Of a stretch of 46,895 nt of DNA, positions 40,545-46,895 are shown piece by piece. Source of the stretch: Longibaculum muris (GTDB lineage: Bacteria > Bacillota_I > Bacilli_A > Erysipelotrichales > Coprobacillaceae). The notes below the pieces were generated by a model. That model was not told the origin of the DNA and ran no database searches. It saw only the letters and a program-made list of their open reading frames with translations. Positions within the stretch are counted from its first letter, which is position 1. Each line of letters begins with the position of its first letter. A program made the translations under genes and the position numbers. The stretch lies in the NCBI RefSeq assembly GCF_004343035.1, contig NZ_SMCQ01000024.1:1-46895 (forward strand), written 5' to 3'.

Positions 40545-41046
40545 AATTGTAATTATTTTCTTATTGATTGTTTTTATCGATGGTCTTTTTAAACGTTGTT
40601 CTATGTTTGAATTATTTATTGATGGTGTAAAAGATGCTTTAACTTTATTAAAACCAATATTTACAACCTTAATGGCATTTATGTTATTTGTTCAACTGTT
40701 AAGAAGTAGTGGAACAATAGAAGTTTTAAGTTCTTTATTTCAACCGCTTATTCAATCATTACATTTACCCATTGATATTTTTATTCTTGGTTTTCTACGT
40801 CCTATAAGTGCAAATGCATCGCTTTCGTTTTTATATTCATTTTATGAAGTTTTTGGCGTTGATCATCCATTAAGTCTTTTGGCTTCACTAATTCAAAGTG
40901 GGAGTGATACAACCATGTATGTCGTTGCTTTATATTTTTCATCGATTAAAATGAAAGATACTCGCTATGCTTTATGGGTTGGTTTAACAATGGATTTCCT
41001 TTCGGTTGTCTTTGCTATTATGATTTATTTAAAAATGTTTGTTTAA
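40537..41046 (+). CDS. spmB: Spore maturation protein B
   Basis: 169 residues from ATG 40537 (AAAGGGTG before it). Membrane Gate-domain protein: FELFIDGVKDALTL, LLRSSGTIEVL, FLRPISANASL and SGSDTTMYVVALYFSSI correspond to SpmB (ESFVDGAKDGF, RPLSGSGSLG, GSTETTFYVLAVYF). Works with SpmA in spore maturation. Starts 8 bases inside spmA. Confidence 0.9.
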   Translation: MNKIVIIFLLIVFIDGLFKRCSMFELFIDGVKDALTLLKPIFTTLMAFMLFVQLLRSSGTIEVLSSLFQPLIQSLHLPIDIFILGFLRPISANASLSFLYSFYEVFGVDHPLSLLASLIQSGSDTTMYVVALYFSSIKMKDTRYALWVGLTMDFLSVVFAIMIYLKMFV

Positions 41047-41088
41047 TTTAAAAATCTGTGTATAATGGATACGAAAGGACGTGAGACT

Positions 41089-41832
41089 ATGGAAAGACTA
41101 CAAAAAGCAATTGCGGCAAGTGGGTTAACTTCACGAAGAAAAGCAGAAGATCTCATTCGCCAAGGGAGAGTCAAAGTCAATGGTGAAGTCGTTAGTGAAT
41201 TAGGCTTTAAGGTGAAACAAGGTGATTTGATTTTAGTTGATGATAAAGCCTTGGAAGGAGAAAACAAAGTTTATTATGTTTTCTATAAACCTAAAGGATG
41301 TATTTGTTCATTGAATGATGAATTAGGTCGAGAAACTGTTATTGATTATTTTTCTGATGTTAAGGAAAGAATTTATCCAGTGGGTCGACTAGATTATGAT
41401 ACGACAGGTTTATTATTGATGACAAATGATGGAGAATTTGCTAATTTAATGATGCATCCTTCATCCCATTTAGAAAAGGTTTATGAAGTGACTGTTACAG
41501 GACTTGTTAATGGTGAAACATTGCATAAATTAGAAAAGGGAATTTATCTTGAAGGAGTGAAAACTTTACCATGTAAGATTAAAGTTGTTGGTAAGGATAA
41601 TGAACATAAGACAACGATGTTAATGATTAAACTTGTTGAAGGTAAAAATCGTCAAGTTAAGAAAATGTTTGAAACAATGGGGCATAATGTGAAAAGGTTA
41701 CATCGTGTGCAAGTTGGTGGAATTAATTTAAAAGGATTAAAACCAGGACGTTATCGTATCTTAAAGCCACAAGAAGTGAAAGAATTAAAGAACATGGCAA
41801 TCGCAAAAAAGAATACTCAATTGACAAGATAA
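41089..41832 (+). CDS. rluB: 23S rRNA pseudouridine synthase of the RsuA/RluB family
   Basis: 247 residues from ATG 41089. An S4 RNA-binding domain (MERLQKAIAASGLTSRRKAE part, residues 1-60) is followed by the pseudouridine synthase core with catalytic Asp in GRLDYDTTG and the KVYEVTVTG and EGKNRQVKKMF motifs. B. subtilis has its RluB homologue (YpuL) in the same place after spmB, which supports orthology. TATAAT at 41058-41063 upstream suggests its own promoter in addition to read-through. Confidence 0.9.
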   Translation: MERLQKAIAASGLTSRRKAEDLIRQGRVKVNGEVVSELGFKVKQGDLILVDDKALEGENKVYYVFYKPKGCICSLNDELGRETVIDYFSDVKERIYPVGRLDYDTTGLLLMTNDGEFANLMMHPSSHLEKVYEVTVTGLVNGETLHKLEKGIYLEGVKTLPCKIKVVGKDNEHKTTMLMIKLVEGKNRQVKKMFETMGHNVKRLHRVQVGGINLKGLKPGRYRILKPQEVKELKNMAIAKKNTQLTR

Positions 41833-41843
41833 TGTCAGATTAT

Positions 41844-41871
41844 AGAACATCTTTATAGAGGTGTTCTTTTT
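41844..41871 (+). terminator. Intrinsic terminator after rluB
   Basis: AGAACATCT (41844-41852) pairs with AGGTGTTCT (41859-41867) with one T-G pair, loop TTATAG, followed by TTTTTTT. Confidence 0.85.
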
Positions 41872-41898
41872 TTGTAGAAATTTGTATGGTGAAGTTTA

Positions 41899-41926
41899 TT
41901 GCAGTCAATAAAATAGTGGTTATAAT
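41899..41926 (+). promoter_or_regulatory. Promoter of the zinc-ribbon gene
   Basis: TTGCAG (41899-41904), 16-base spacer, TATAAT (41921-41926). AAGGAGG follows at 41934-41940. Confidence 0.65.
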
Positions 41927-41951
41927 GATAAACAAGGAGGTATAATGAAAT

Positions 41952-42167
41952 ATGCGTAGTGTGGTTTTAGATGAACAAAAAGCAAATATGTGTGGAATTT
42001 GTGGGGCAAAGGAGCCTTTTATTGAATATAAACAATTGGAGGATATTCATTTTATTTGGTGTAACAAATGTCATACAATTACTTTTTTTAAACAACCTCA
42101 AAGTGATGATAAAAAAAGATTGATTGAAAATGAAATGAATTTTTATAAAACAGATTTAAAAAAATAA
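41952..42167 (+). CDS. Small zinc-ribbon protein
   Basis: 71 residues with two CxxC knuckles (CGIC at about 14-17 and CNKC at about 37-40), a typical zinc ribbon, followed by a basic tail. The family is not recognised; a nucleic-acid or protein-binding role is likely. The AAGGAGG lies 11 bases from this ATG, longer than usual. A nearer ATG at 41945 opens a four-codon frame (MKYA, stop) that overlaps the start, so the gene may be translated by reinitiation. Confidence 0.7.
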   Translation: MRSVVLDEQKANMCGICGAKEPFIEYKQLEDIHFIWCNKCHTITFFKQPQSDDKKRLIENEMNFYKTDLKK

Positions 42168-42195
42168 AAAAAGATCTCAAAAGCGAGATCTTTTT
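42168..42195. terminator. Bidirectional terminator
   Basis: AAAAAGATCTC (42168-42178) pairs perfectly with GAGATCTTTTT (42185-42195), loop AAAAGC. It ends the zinc-ribbon gene and the convergent ferredoxin gene. Confidence 0.88.
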
Positions 42196-42200
42196 CAATA

Positions 42201-42383
42201 CTATTCGTTAACAATTGCACCAACTGGGCAAGCTTCAGCAGCTTCTTGAGCAGCAGCTTCTAATTCAGCAGGTACTTCACCGATAATGTTTTCAGCTAAT
42301 CCATCATCATTTAAATCGAATACTTCTGGACATACACCAGTACATGCTCCACATCCGATGCAAGTTTCATTTACTTTATACAT
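42201..42383 (-). CDS. [4Fe-4S] ferredoxin
   Basis: 60 residues, acidic. CIGCGACTGVCP and the C-terminal EACPVGAI supply the cluster Cys. The second-cluster CxxCxxC is missing, so only one [4Fe-4S] cluster is expected, with one extra Cys. Electron carrier for anaerobic oxidoreductases in the cytosol. AGGAGG precedes the start. Monocistronic. Confidence 0.93.
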   Translation of the reverse strand: MYKVNETCIGCGACTGVCPEVFDLNDDGLAENIIGEVPAELEAAAQEAAEACPVGAIVNE

Positions 42384-42492
42384 TTTTTATTCCTCCTATT
42401 TCGTTATAACCCTATTATAAACTAATTGGATTTATTTTTAAAGATTATTTTATAATTTTTGTAGTTATGTTATAATGAATGAGGTGATAAGA

Positions 42493-42855
42493 ATGGAAAA
42501 ACAAACAAGAATTAACAAATATAAAGATTTAAGAGAAGAAATGAAAGAAGAAGTTGCGATTAATCAACATCAAAGTGTTCCAGCTATTGATGAAGATGAT
42601 GATGACTTTTTGGCTTTTCTACCTCGCGATGAAAAACCAAAGCTTGATGATACATTAATGGAGCCATTATCTTATGAAACTCTAAAAAAAGATAATGAAG
42701 AAGTTCGTGTGGCATTAAATGAAGCCAAAGTGAATGTTGGTAAAGAACAATATAACACACGTTTAGATATTTTAAATAAAATTAAACAAGAAGAACATGT
42801 TCCGGCTCATGGAGGATATGTTGAAGAAGATATTGAAGAACCACATAAAAAATGA
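42493..42855 (+). CDS. Acidic hypothetical protein upstream of cmk
   Basis: 120 residues from ATG 42493 (GAGGTGAT before it). Soluble, charged and mostly disordered or helical, with a run of Asp at about 34-39 and PRDEKPKLDDTLMEPLSYETL in its middle (residues about 45-65, quoted in part: PRDEKPKLDD, EPLSYETL). Its stop overlaps the next gene's start (ATGA). The coupling to a membrane-anchored partner and the place before cmk-der suggest a conserved housekeeping pair, perhaps in cell envelope or division, but no family is recognised. Confidence 0.65.
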   Translation: MEKQTRINKYKDLREEMKEEVAINQHQSVPAIDEDDDDFLAFLPRDEKPKLDDTLMEPLSYETLKKDNEEVRVALNEAKVNVGKEQYNTRLDILNKIKQEEHVPAHGGYVEEDIEEPHKK

Positions 42856-43157
42856 CATTACTTGAAAAATTAGCAGCAATGTCACCGGAAGAAGATGCTG
42901 AAGAATTAAGAAAATTTGAAGAAGATTTAACGGTTGCAGATTTGATGAAGAATCAAAAGAAACCAAAAAGAGAAAAGGCTGTTGAAGAAACAAAGACAGT
43001 AGAGTCTAAAAGAAAACAAGCTATAATAGAAGATGAAATCGATGATGATGAGGAAGAAGAAAGTAAAGTTGTGACTGTCTTGAATTATGTCATTATTGTC
43101 TTTATTGTTGTCTTTATAGTTTTAGCTTTCTTTATTGTAAAACAGTTATTATTTTAA
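42852..43157 (+). CDS. Hypothetical protein with C-terminal membrane anchor
   Basis: 101 residues. A charged N-terminal region of about 70 residues (EDAEELRKFEEDLTVADLM, a Lys-rich stretch, then DEIDDDEEEES) followed by one membrane helix near the C-terminus (VLNYVIIVFIVVFIVLAFF), so a tail-anchored protein facing the cytosol. Translationally coupled to the acidic protein before it; the two may bind each other. Unknown function. Confidence 0.65.
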   Translation: MTLLEKLAAMSPEEDAEELRKFEEDLTVADLMKNQKKPKREKAVEETKTVESKRKQAIIEDEIDDDEEEESKVVTVLNYVIIVFIVVFIVLAFFIVKQLLF

Positions 43158-43158
43158 G

Positions 43159-43182
43159 ACTAAGGGGAAACCTTAGTTTTTT
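43159..43182 (+). terminator. Terminator or attenuator before cmk
   Basis: ACTAAGG (43159-43165) pairs with CCTTAGT (43171-43177), loop GGAAA, followed by TTTTT. It lies just after the previous stop and the cmk ribosome site follows directly, so partial read-through probably sets cmk-der levels; no separate promoter for cmk is evident. Confidence 0.75.
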
Positions 43183-43197
43183 AAGGAGGATAAGAAA

Positions 43198-43857
43198 ATG
43201 AAAAAAATTTCAATTGCGATTGATGGACCAGCGGCTGCGGGGAAGAGTACTATTGCTAAAATGGTTGCCAAAAAATTAAATTATACTTATATTGATACAG
43301 GAGCTATGTATCGTTGTGTCGCTTATGCGACTTTAAAACAGGGATTGGCTTTTGAAGATGAAAAAGCGGTTAGTGATTTATTAAAAAATATGCAAATAGA
43401 AATGAAACCAGAGGGAACAATTTATTTGAATGGTGAAGATGTAACATCTTCTATTCGTCAAAATGAAGTTTCAATGGGAGCAAGTATTGTATCAAAATAT
43501 CAGGCAGTGAGAGAATTTTTAGTAGAAAAACAAAGAGAGATGGCTCAAGGTGGTGGGGTTATCTTAGATGGTCGTGATATTGGTACAGTTGTTTTAAAAG
43601 ATGCTGAATTAAAGATTTATCAAATTGCAAGTATTGAATGTCGTGCATTACGTCGTCATAAAGAAAATTTGGAGCGTGGGATGGCATCTGATTTAGAAGC
43701 GATTAAAAAAGAAATTGCAATGCGTGATGAACAAGATATGAATCGTCAGATTTCACCTTTAAAAAAGGCTGATGATGCGATTGAAATAGATACATCTGAA
43801 ATGTCATTAGAAGAAGTTGTGAGTCGCGTTATGGAACTTGTTGAAAGTAAAATATAG
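43198..43857 (+). CDS. cmk: Cytidylate kinase
   Basis: 219 residues. P-loop GPAAAGKST at about 10-18, DTGAMYR (nucleotide-binding), LDGRDIGTVV and RRHKENLERG lid region: all Cmk signatures. Phosphorylates CMP and dCMP with ATP in the cytosol. GGAGG precedes the start. It is followed 15 bases later by der, the conserved cmk-der order of Firmicutes. Confidence 0.96.
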   Translation: MKKISIAIDGPAAAGKSTIAKMVAKKLNYTYIDTGAMYRCVAYATLKQGLAFEDEKAVSDLLKNMQIEMKPEGTIYLNGEDVTSSIRQNEVSMGASIVSKYQAVREFLVEKQREMAQGGGVILDGRDIGTVVLKDAELKIYQIASIECRALRRHKENLERGMASDLEAIKKEIAMRDEQDMNRQISPLKKADDAIEIDTSEMSLEEVVSRVMELVESKI

Positions 43858-43872
43858 GAAGGAAGTGAAGGT

Positions 43873-45180
43873 ATGCGCAAAGGAATTGTTGCGATAGTTG
43901 GGCGTGCAAATGTAGGAAAATCAACGATTTTTAATCGTATTGTTGGAGAAAGAGTTTCGATAGTTGAAGATATTCCAGGAGTTACCCGTGATCGTATTTA
44001 TGCAAATGCTTCTTGGTTAACAAGAGAGTTTCGTTTAATTGATACGGGAGGAATTGAGTTAGCAAATGCGTCATTTACAGAACAAATTAAGATGCAGGCG
44101 CAAATAGCTATTGAAGAAGCAGATGTTATTATTTTTGTTGTGAGTGGTCGTGAAAGTGTAACAAGGGAAGATGAATTTGTTGCAAGAATGTTACAAAAAT
44201 CAAATAAACCGATTATTTTAGCGGTTAATAAAATTGATGATCAAGCTTTTAAGGATAGTATTTATGATTTTTATAGTCTTGGAATAGGTGATCCAATTGC
44301 GGTTTCAGGAAGTCACGGGATTGGAATTGGTGATATCTTGGATGAGATTGTTCAATTGCTTCCTCAAGTTGAAGAAGAAAAAGAGGAAGATGTTATTCGT
44401 TTTTCAATTATTGGGCGACCAAATGTTGGAAAATCTTCATTAACAAATGCGATTTTAGGTGAAGATCGTGTTATTGTTTCTGATGTTGAAGGAACAACGC
44501 GTGATGCGATTGATACAGCTTTTGAAAAAGATGGTCAAAAATATTGTGTTGTTGATACAGCAGGAATGCGTAAAAAAGGAAAGATTTATGAAAGTGTTGA
44601 AAAATATTCTATTTTACGTGCTTTAACGGCAGTTGAAAAAAGTGATGTTGTTTTGGTTGTTATTGATGGTGATCGAGGTATTATTGAACAAGATAAACAT
44701 GTTGCTGGAAATGCTCATGAAGCAGGAAAAGCAGTTATTCTGGTTGTTAATAAGTGGGATTTGGTTGCGAAAGATTCTAAGACAATGCAAAAGATGGAAA
44801 ATGAATTACGTGAACAATTTAAGTATTTAGATTATGCTCCAATTGTTTTTGTTTCTGCTAAAGAAAATAAACGTGTTGATTTGTTATTACCAATGATTCA
44901 GGAAGTTTATGCTAATAGTCATAAACGTGTTTCTACAAGTGTCTTGAATGATGTTTTAATTGATGCACAAACAATGAATCCAACAACAACATTTAATGGT
45001 GGTCGATTAAAAATTTATTATGCTAATCAAGTGAGTATTTGTCCACCAACATTTGTTTTATTTACTAATGATCCTCAATATTTACATTTTAGTTATAAAC
45101 GTTATTTAGAAAATCGTTTACGTGATGCGTTTGGTTTTGAAGGAACGCCAATACATATTATTTGTAGAAAGAGGGACTAA
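43873..45180 (+). CDS. der: Ribosome-assembly GTPase Der (EngA)
   Basis: 435 residues. Two tandem GTPase domains, each with its P-loop ([11 protein letters not shown] near residue 8, [11 protein letters not shown] near 180), DTGG and DTAG switch motifs and NKID / NKWD specificity motifs, then a KH-like C-terminal domain ([11 protein letters not shown]). Essential for 50S subunit maturation. AAGGAAG precedes the start. gpsA begins one base after its stop. Confidence 0.97.
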   Translation: MRKGIVAIVGRANVGKSTIFNRIVGERVSIVEDIPGVTRDRIYANASWLTREFRLIDTGGIELANASFTEQIKMQAQIAIEEADVIIFVVSGRESVTREDEFVARMLQKSNKPIILAVNKIDDQAFKDSIYDFYSLGIGDPIAVSGSHGIGIGDILDEIVQLLPQVEEEKEEDVIRFSIIGRPNVGKSSLTNAILGEDRVIVSDVEGTTRDAIDTAFEKDGQKYCVVDTAGMRKKGKIYESVEKYSILRALTAVEKSDVVLVVIDGDRGIIEQDKHVAGNAHEAGKAVILVVNKWDLVAKDSKTMQKMENELREQFKYLDYAPIVFVSAKENKRVDLLLPMIQEVYANSHKRVSTSVLNDVLIDAQTMNPTTTFNGGRLKIYYANQVSICPPTFVLFTNDPQYLHFSYKRYLENRLRDAFGFEGTPIHIICRKRD

Positions 45181-45181
45181 T

Positions 45182-46189
45182 ATGAAGGTTGCAATTTTAG
45201 GAACAGGGAGTTGGGCAACAGGGCTTGCTCGTGTTTTAAATGATAATGGTCATCAAGTGATGTTGTATGGAATTAATCCAGATGAAATTGATGATATCAA
45301 TATCAGACATTGTAATTATAAGTATTTTAAAGATGTGCAATTAGAAGAAACTATTGTAGCTACTTCTTCTTTGGAAATGACAATTAAGGATGCGCATTAT
45401 ATTTTAATTACTATTCCAACGCAATTTGTTAGAGAAACTTTACAAAAAATCAAGCCACTCTTAAAAGAAAAAGTGACAATTATTAATGCAGCCAAAGGAT
45501 TTGATATGAATACGAATATGCGTATGTCAGATACTATTCGTAGTGTTTTAACAGAAGATGAAATCAATCCGGTTGTTTCTTTAATTGGTCCATCTCATGC
45601 TGAAGAAGTGGTGGAAAGAATATTAACTGCTGTTTGTTCGGTTTCTTTGGATGAGACTACAGCTAAAGATGTTCAGAAATTATTTTCTAATCATTATTTT
45701 AGAGTGTATACGTCAAACGATGAGATTGGTGCTGAATATGGTGCGGCATATAAAAATGTTATTGCTGTGGCTTCTGGGGTGATTGCTGGACTTGGTTATG
45801 GTGATAATACGAGAGCAGCTTTAATTACGCGAGGACTTCATGAAATGAGTCTATATGGGATGATTAAAGGGGCTAAACAAGAAACTTATTTTGGTTTGAC
45901 TGGAATTGGTGATCTTGTTGTAACTTGCTCATCTGTTCATTCAAGAAACTTTCAGGCAGGATATGAAATTGGTCAAAGTCATCGAGCACTGGATTTTATG
46001 ACACATAATACAAAGACTTGTGAGGGAGTAAGAACTTGTAAAGTCATTCATGATGATGTCATGAGTCATGATTATGGAATTGAGACACCAATAGTTGATG
46101 CTGTTTATGAAGTTTTATATAAAAATGCCTCTCCTCAAGAAGTTGTTGCTTCTTTGATGAATCGTGATTTAAAATCTGAACAATTATAA
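45182..46189 (+). CDS. gpsA: Glycerol-3-phosphate dehydrogenase [NAD(P)+]
   Basis: 335 residues from ATG 45182, placed by AGAGGGAC. Dinucleotide-binding GTGSWATGLA at 7-16, NAAKGFD, IGPSHAEEV and the catalytic Lys in GAAYKNVIAVASG. Makes sn-glycerol-3-phosphate for phospholipid synthesis. The cmk-der-gpsA-spoVIF block is typical of Firmicutes. The codons around the start separate it from der by one base. Confidence 0.96.
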   Translation: MKVAILGTGSWATGLARVLNDNGHQVMLYGINPDEIDDINIRHCNYKYFKDVQLEETIVATSSLEMTIKDAHYILITIPTQFVRETLQKIKPLLKEKVTIINAAKGFDMNTNMRMSDTIRSVLTEDEINPVVSLIGPSHAEEVVERILTAVCSVSLDETTAKDVQKLFSNHYFRVYTSNDEIGAEYGAAYKNVIAVASGVIAGLGYGDNTRAALITRGLHEMSLYGMIKGAKQETYFGLTGIGDLVVTCSSVHSRNFQAGYEIGQSHRALDFMTHNTKTCEGVRTCKVIHDDVMSHDYGIETPIVDAVYEVLYKNASPQEVVASLMNRDLKSEQL

Positions 46190-46221
46190 ATAAAAAGCAT
46201 ATAATATCTTAGGTGATAAAA

Positions 46222-46464
46222 GTGGATAAACAAGATAAGTTACTGGATAAGGTTTCTAGTAAAACACATGTTTCTAAACAGGATATTCTTTCGCTTGCAA
46301 GTGATTTACAAACGAAAGATCTAAATGATGAAAGAAATATCAAGGAATTTGTTTATAAGATATCAAAAATGACAAATAAACAAGTGAAACCTGAACAAAT
46401 GAATAAAATTATTTCTATTATTCAAAATAACCAAATACCTCAAGATATTGATAAATTGGTTTAG
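46222..46464 (+). CDS. spoVIF: Stage VI sporulation protein F-like
   Basis: 80 residues from GTG 46222, chosen because AGGTGA lies 5 bases before it; a GTG 9 bases earlier overlaps that site. The composition (KVSSKTHVSKQDILSLASDL, KEFVYKISKMTNKQV, a terminal IIQNNQIPQDIDKL) follows the pattern of B. subtilis SpoVIF, a spore-coat assembly factor. All helical and soluble. Follows gpsA by 32 bases. The assignment is by pattern; the family is short and diverged. Confidence 0.65.
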   Translation: MDKQDKLLDKVSSKTHVSKQDILSLASDLQTKDLNDERNIKEFVYKISKMTNKQVKPEQMNKIISIIQNNQIPQDIDKLV

Positions 46465-46486
46465 AGTCCGTGAGGACTCTTTTTTA
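46463..46486 (+). terminator. Terminator after spoVIF
   Basis: AGAGTCC (46463-46469) pairs with GGACTCT (46474-46480), loop GTGA, followed by TTTTTT. Confidence 0.85.
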
Positions 46487-46508
46487 TTTTAAAATATGCT
46501 TTAAGCAA

Positions 46509-46536
46509 TTGATAAATGTTTGCTTTGTGCTATAAT
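46509..46536 (+). promoter_or_regulatory. Promoter of the Rpn-like gene
   Basis: TTGATA (46509-46514), 16-base spacer, TATAAT (46531-46536). The leader to the ATG at 46670 is about 125 bases with no obvious structure. Confidence 0.6.
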
Positions 46537-46669
46537 AAGAGTGTATCAATAAACTTTTTCAACTTTTTTGCCTTAAAAAGAAGAAAAATGAGACTTTGCA
46601 AGCGTATATATAAGTATAGGGGTTATATTTCCTTAGAGTTTCTCAACTATAAAAAGGAGGAAAATCTAT

Positions 46670-46806
46670 ATGATAAATACGCTTACATATCAAGAACCAC
46701 AACAACAGTCCAAACAGGATAAGATTTTAAGAGGATTCTTTAAGGTCAAGGCCCATTTTGCCGATATCATCAATGCCATGCTTTTTGAAGGGAAAGATGT
46801 TGTTAA
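46670..46806 (+). pseudogene. N-terminus of an Rpn/PD-(D/E)XK nuclease-like protein, cut by an IS
   Basis: AAGGAGG precedes ATG 46670. About 45 codons read KQDKILRGFF, HFADIINAMLFEGKDVVN, resembling the start of Rpn family recombination-promoting nucleases/putative transposases (relatives: FADLFNAxxFxGxxVV, then PEDL). Just after VVN the frame changes character into the IS21-like end, so the gene is interrupted there. The codons are richer in C-ending forms (gtc, gcc, atc) than neighbouring core genes, suggesting acquired DNA. Confidence 0.6.
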
Positions 46807-46895
46807 TGTCAATATAAATTTCACCAAAAATGTTAGTTTAAGTTTCACCAGTTTTGGTTGTTTTGCCCATCTTCCTCTATCATTGATATCTTGTC
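46807..46895. mobile_element. Terminal part of an IS21-family-like insertion sequence
   Basis: TGTCAATATAAATTTCACC at 46807 begins with TG and contains the first of two short repeats (AATTTCACCA, AAGTTTCACCA), the kind of multiple terminal repeats that mark IS21-family ends. On the minus strand the inner part ends in a frame (DKISMIEEDGQNNQNW, stop) that could be the tail of a transposition ATPase or transposase. The window stops here, so the element is incomplete and its other end is not visible. Confidence 0.5.

Noticed and set aside
46516-46722. 68-codon frame over the promoter and start of the Rpn-like gene
   Set aside because: It covers the TATAAT and the ribosome site of the better-supported frame starting at 46670 and has no ribosome site of its own.

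Overview
The window looks like the chromosome of a low-GC, spore-forming, anaerobic Firmicute, most likely a gut Erysipelotrichia-type organism. The taxon is an inference. It rests on the AT-rich codon use, strong AGGAGG-type ribosome sites, a clostridial-type ferredoxin and several flavodoxins. Sporulation genes also point this way: an alpha/beta SASP, the dacB-spmA-spmB block and a SpoVIF-like protein. Genes end in TAA, TAG and TGA and Trp is TGG, so the standard bacterial code applies.

Layout. 1-4.5 kb is the end of an integrated mobilizable element: an integrase C-terminal fragment, a ribbon-helix-helix-type protein, a primase-polymerase/helicase replication protein, an oriT-like pair of inverted repeats, MobC, a relaxase broken by one in-frame TGA, and TnpV. 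4.5-11.1 kb is a LysR regulator divergent from a redox/detoxification run: two flavodoxin-like reductases, an aldo/keto reductase, two alpha/beta hydrolases, a cyclophilin-like lipoprotein and a DUF3737 beta-helix gene. Two members are visibly damaged. 11.6-14.8 kb holds a membrane protein, LytTR regulator, small membrane protein and 2-hydroxyacid dehydrogenase. 14.8-17.6 kb is a copper locus with a CsoR operator, CopA carrying a fused CopZ-like domain, and CsoR. 17.7-26.8 kb is mostly housekeeping or transport: intracellular amylase, EamA exporter, GntR/ABC transporter, VanY-like peptidase, DUF4080 radical SAM protein and MnmM-like methyltransferase. 26.8-29 kb has a SASP, an orphan BrxF-like ATPase and an EIIB-ROK fusion. 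29.6-33.1 kb is a TetR-SDR-MFS-SDR operon, possibly for a steroid or other alicyclic alcohol.

33.1-35.1 kb is a graveyard of mobile-element pieces, including a primase-polymerase fragment related to the one at 0.6-2.3 kb and a serine-recombinase tail. It is followed by a compact four-gene cluster at 35.1-36.8 kb: a zinc-less Sir2 protein, a DUF3990 (ADP-ribosyltransferase-like) gene with two amber stops, a conserved partner and a DUF6429 protein. From 36.8 kb the window returns to core genome: DUF5662, a LacI regulator, dacB-spmA-spmB-rluB, zinc ribbon, ferredoxin, cmk-der-gpsA and spoVIF. At the right edge an Rpn-like gene appears to be cut by the end of an IS21-type insertion sequence.

The most interesting points are the Sir2/DUF3990 cluster, the CopA-CopZ fusion with a preserved internal start, the EIIB-ROK fusion, the TetR-SDR-MFS-SDR operon and the lone BrxF-like ATPase. 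No CRISPR array, rRNA or tRNA was seen.
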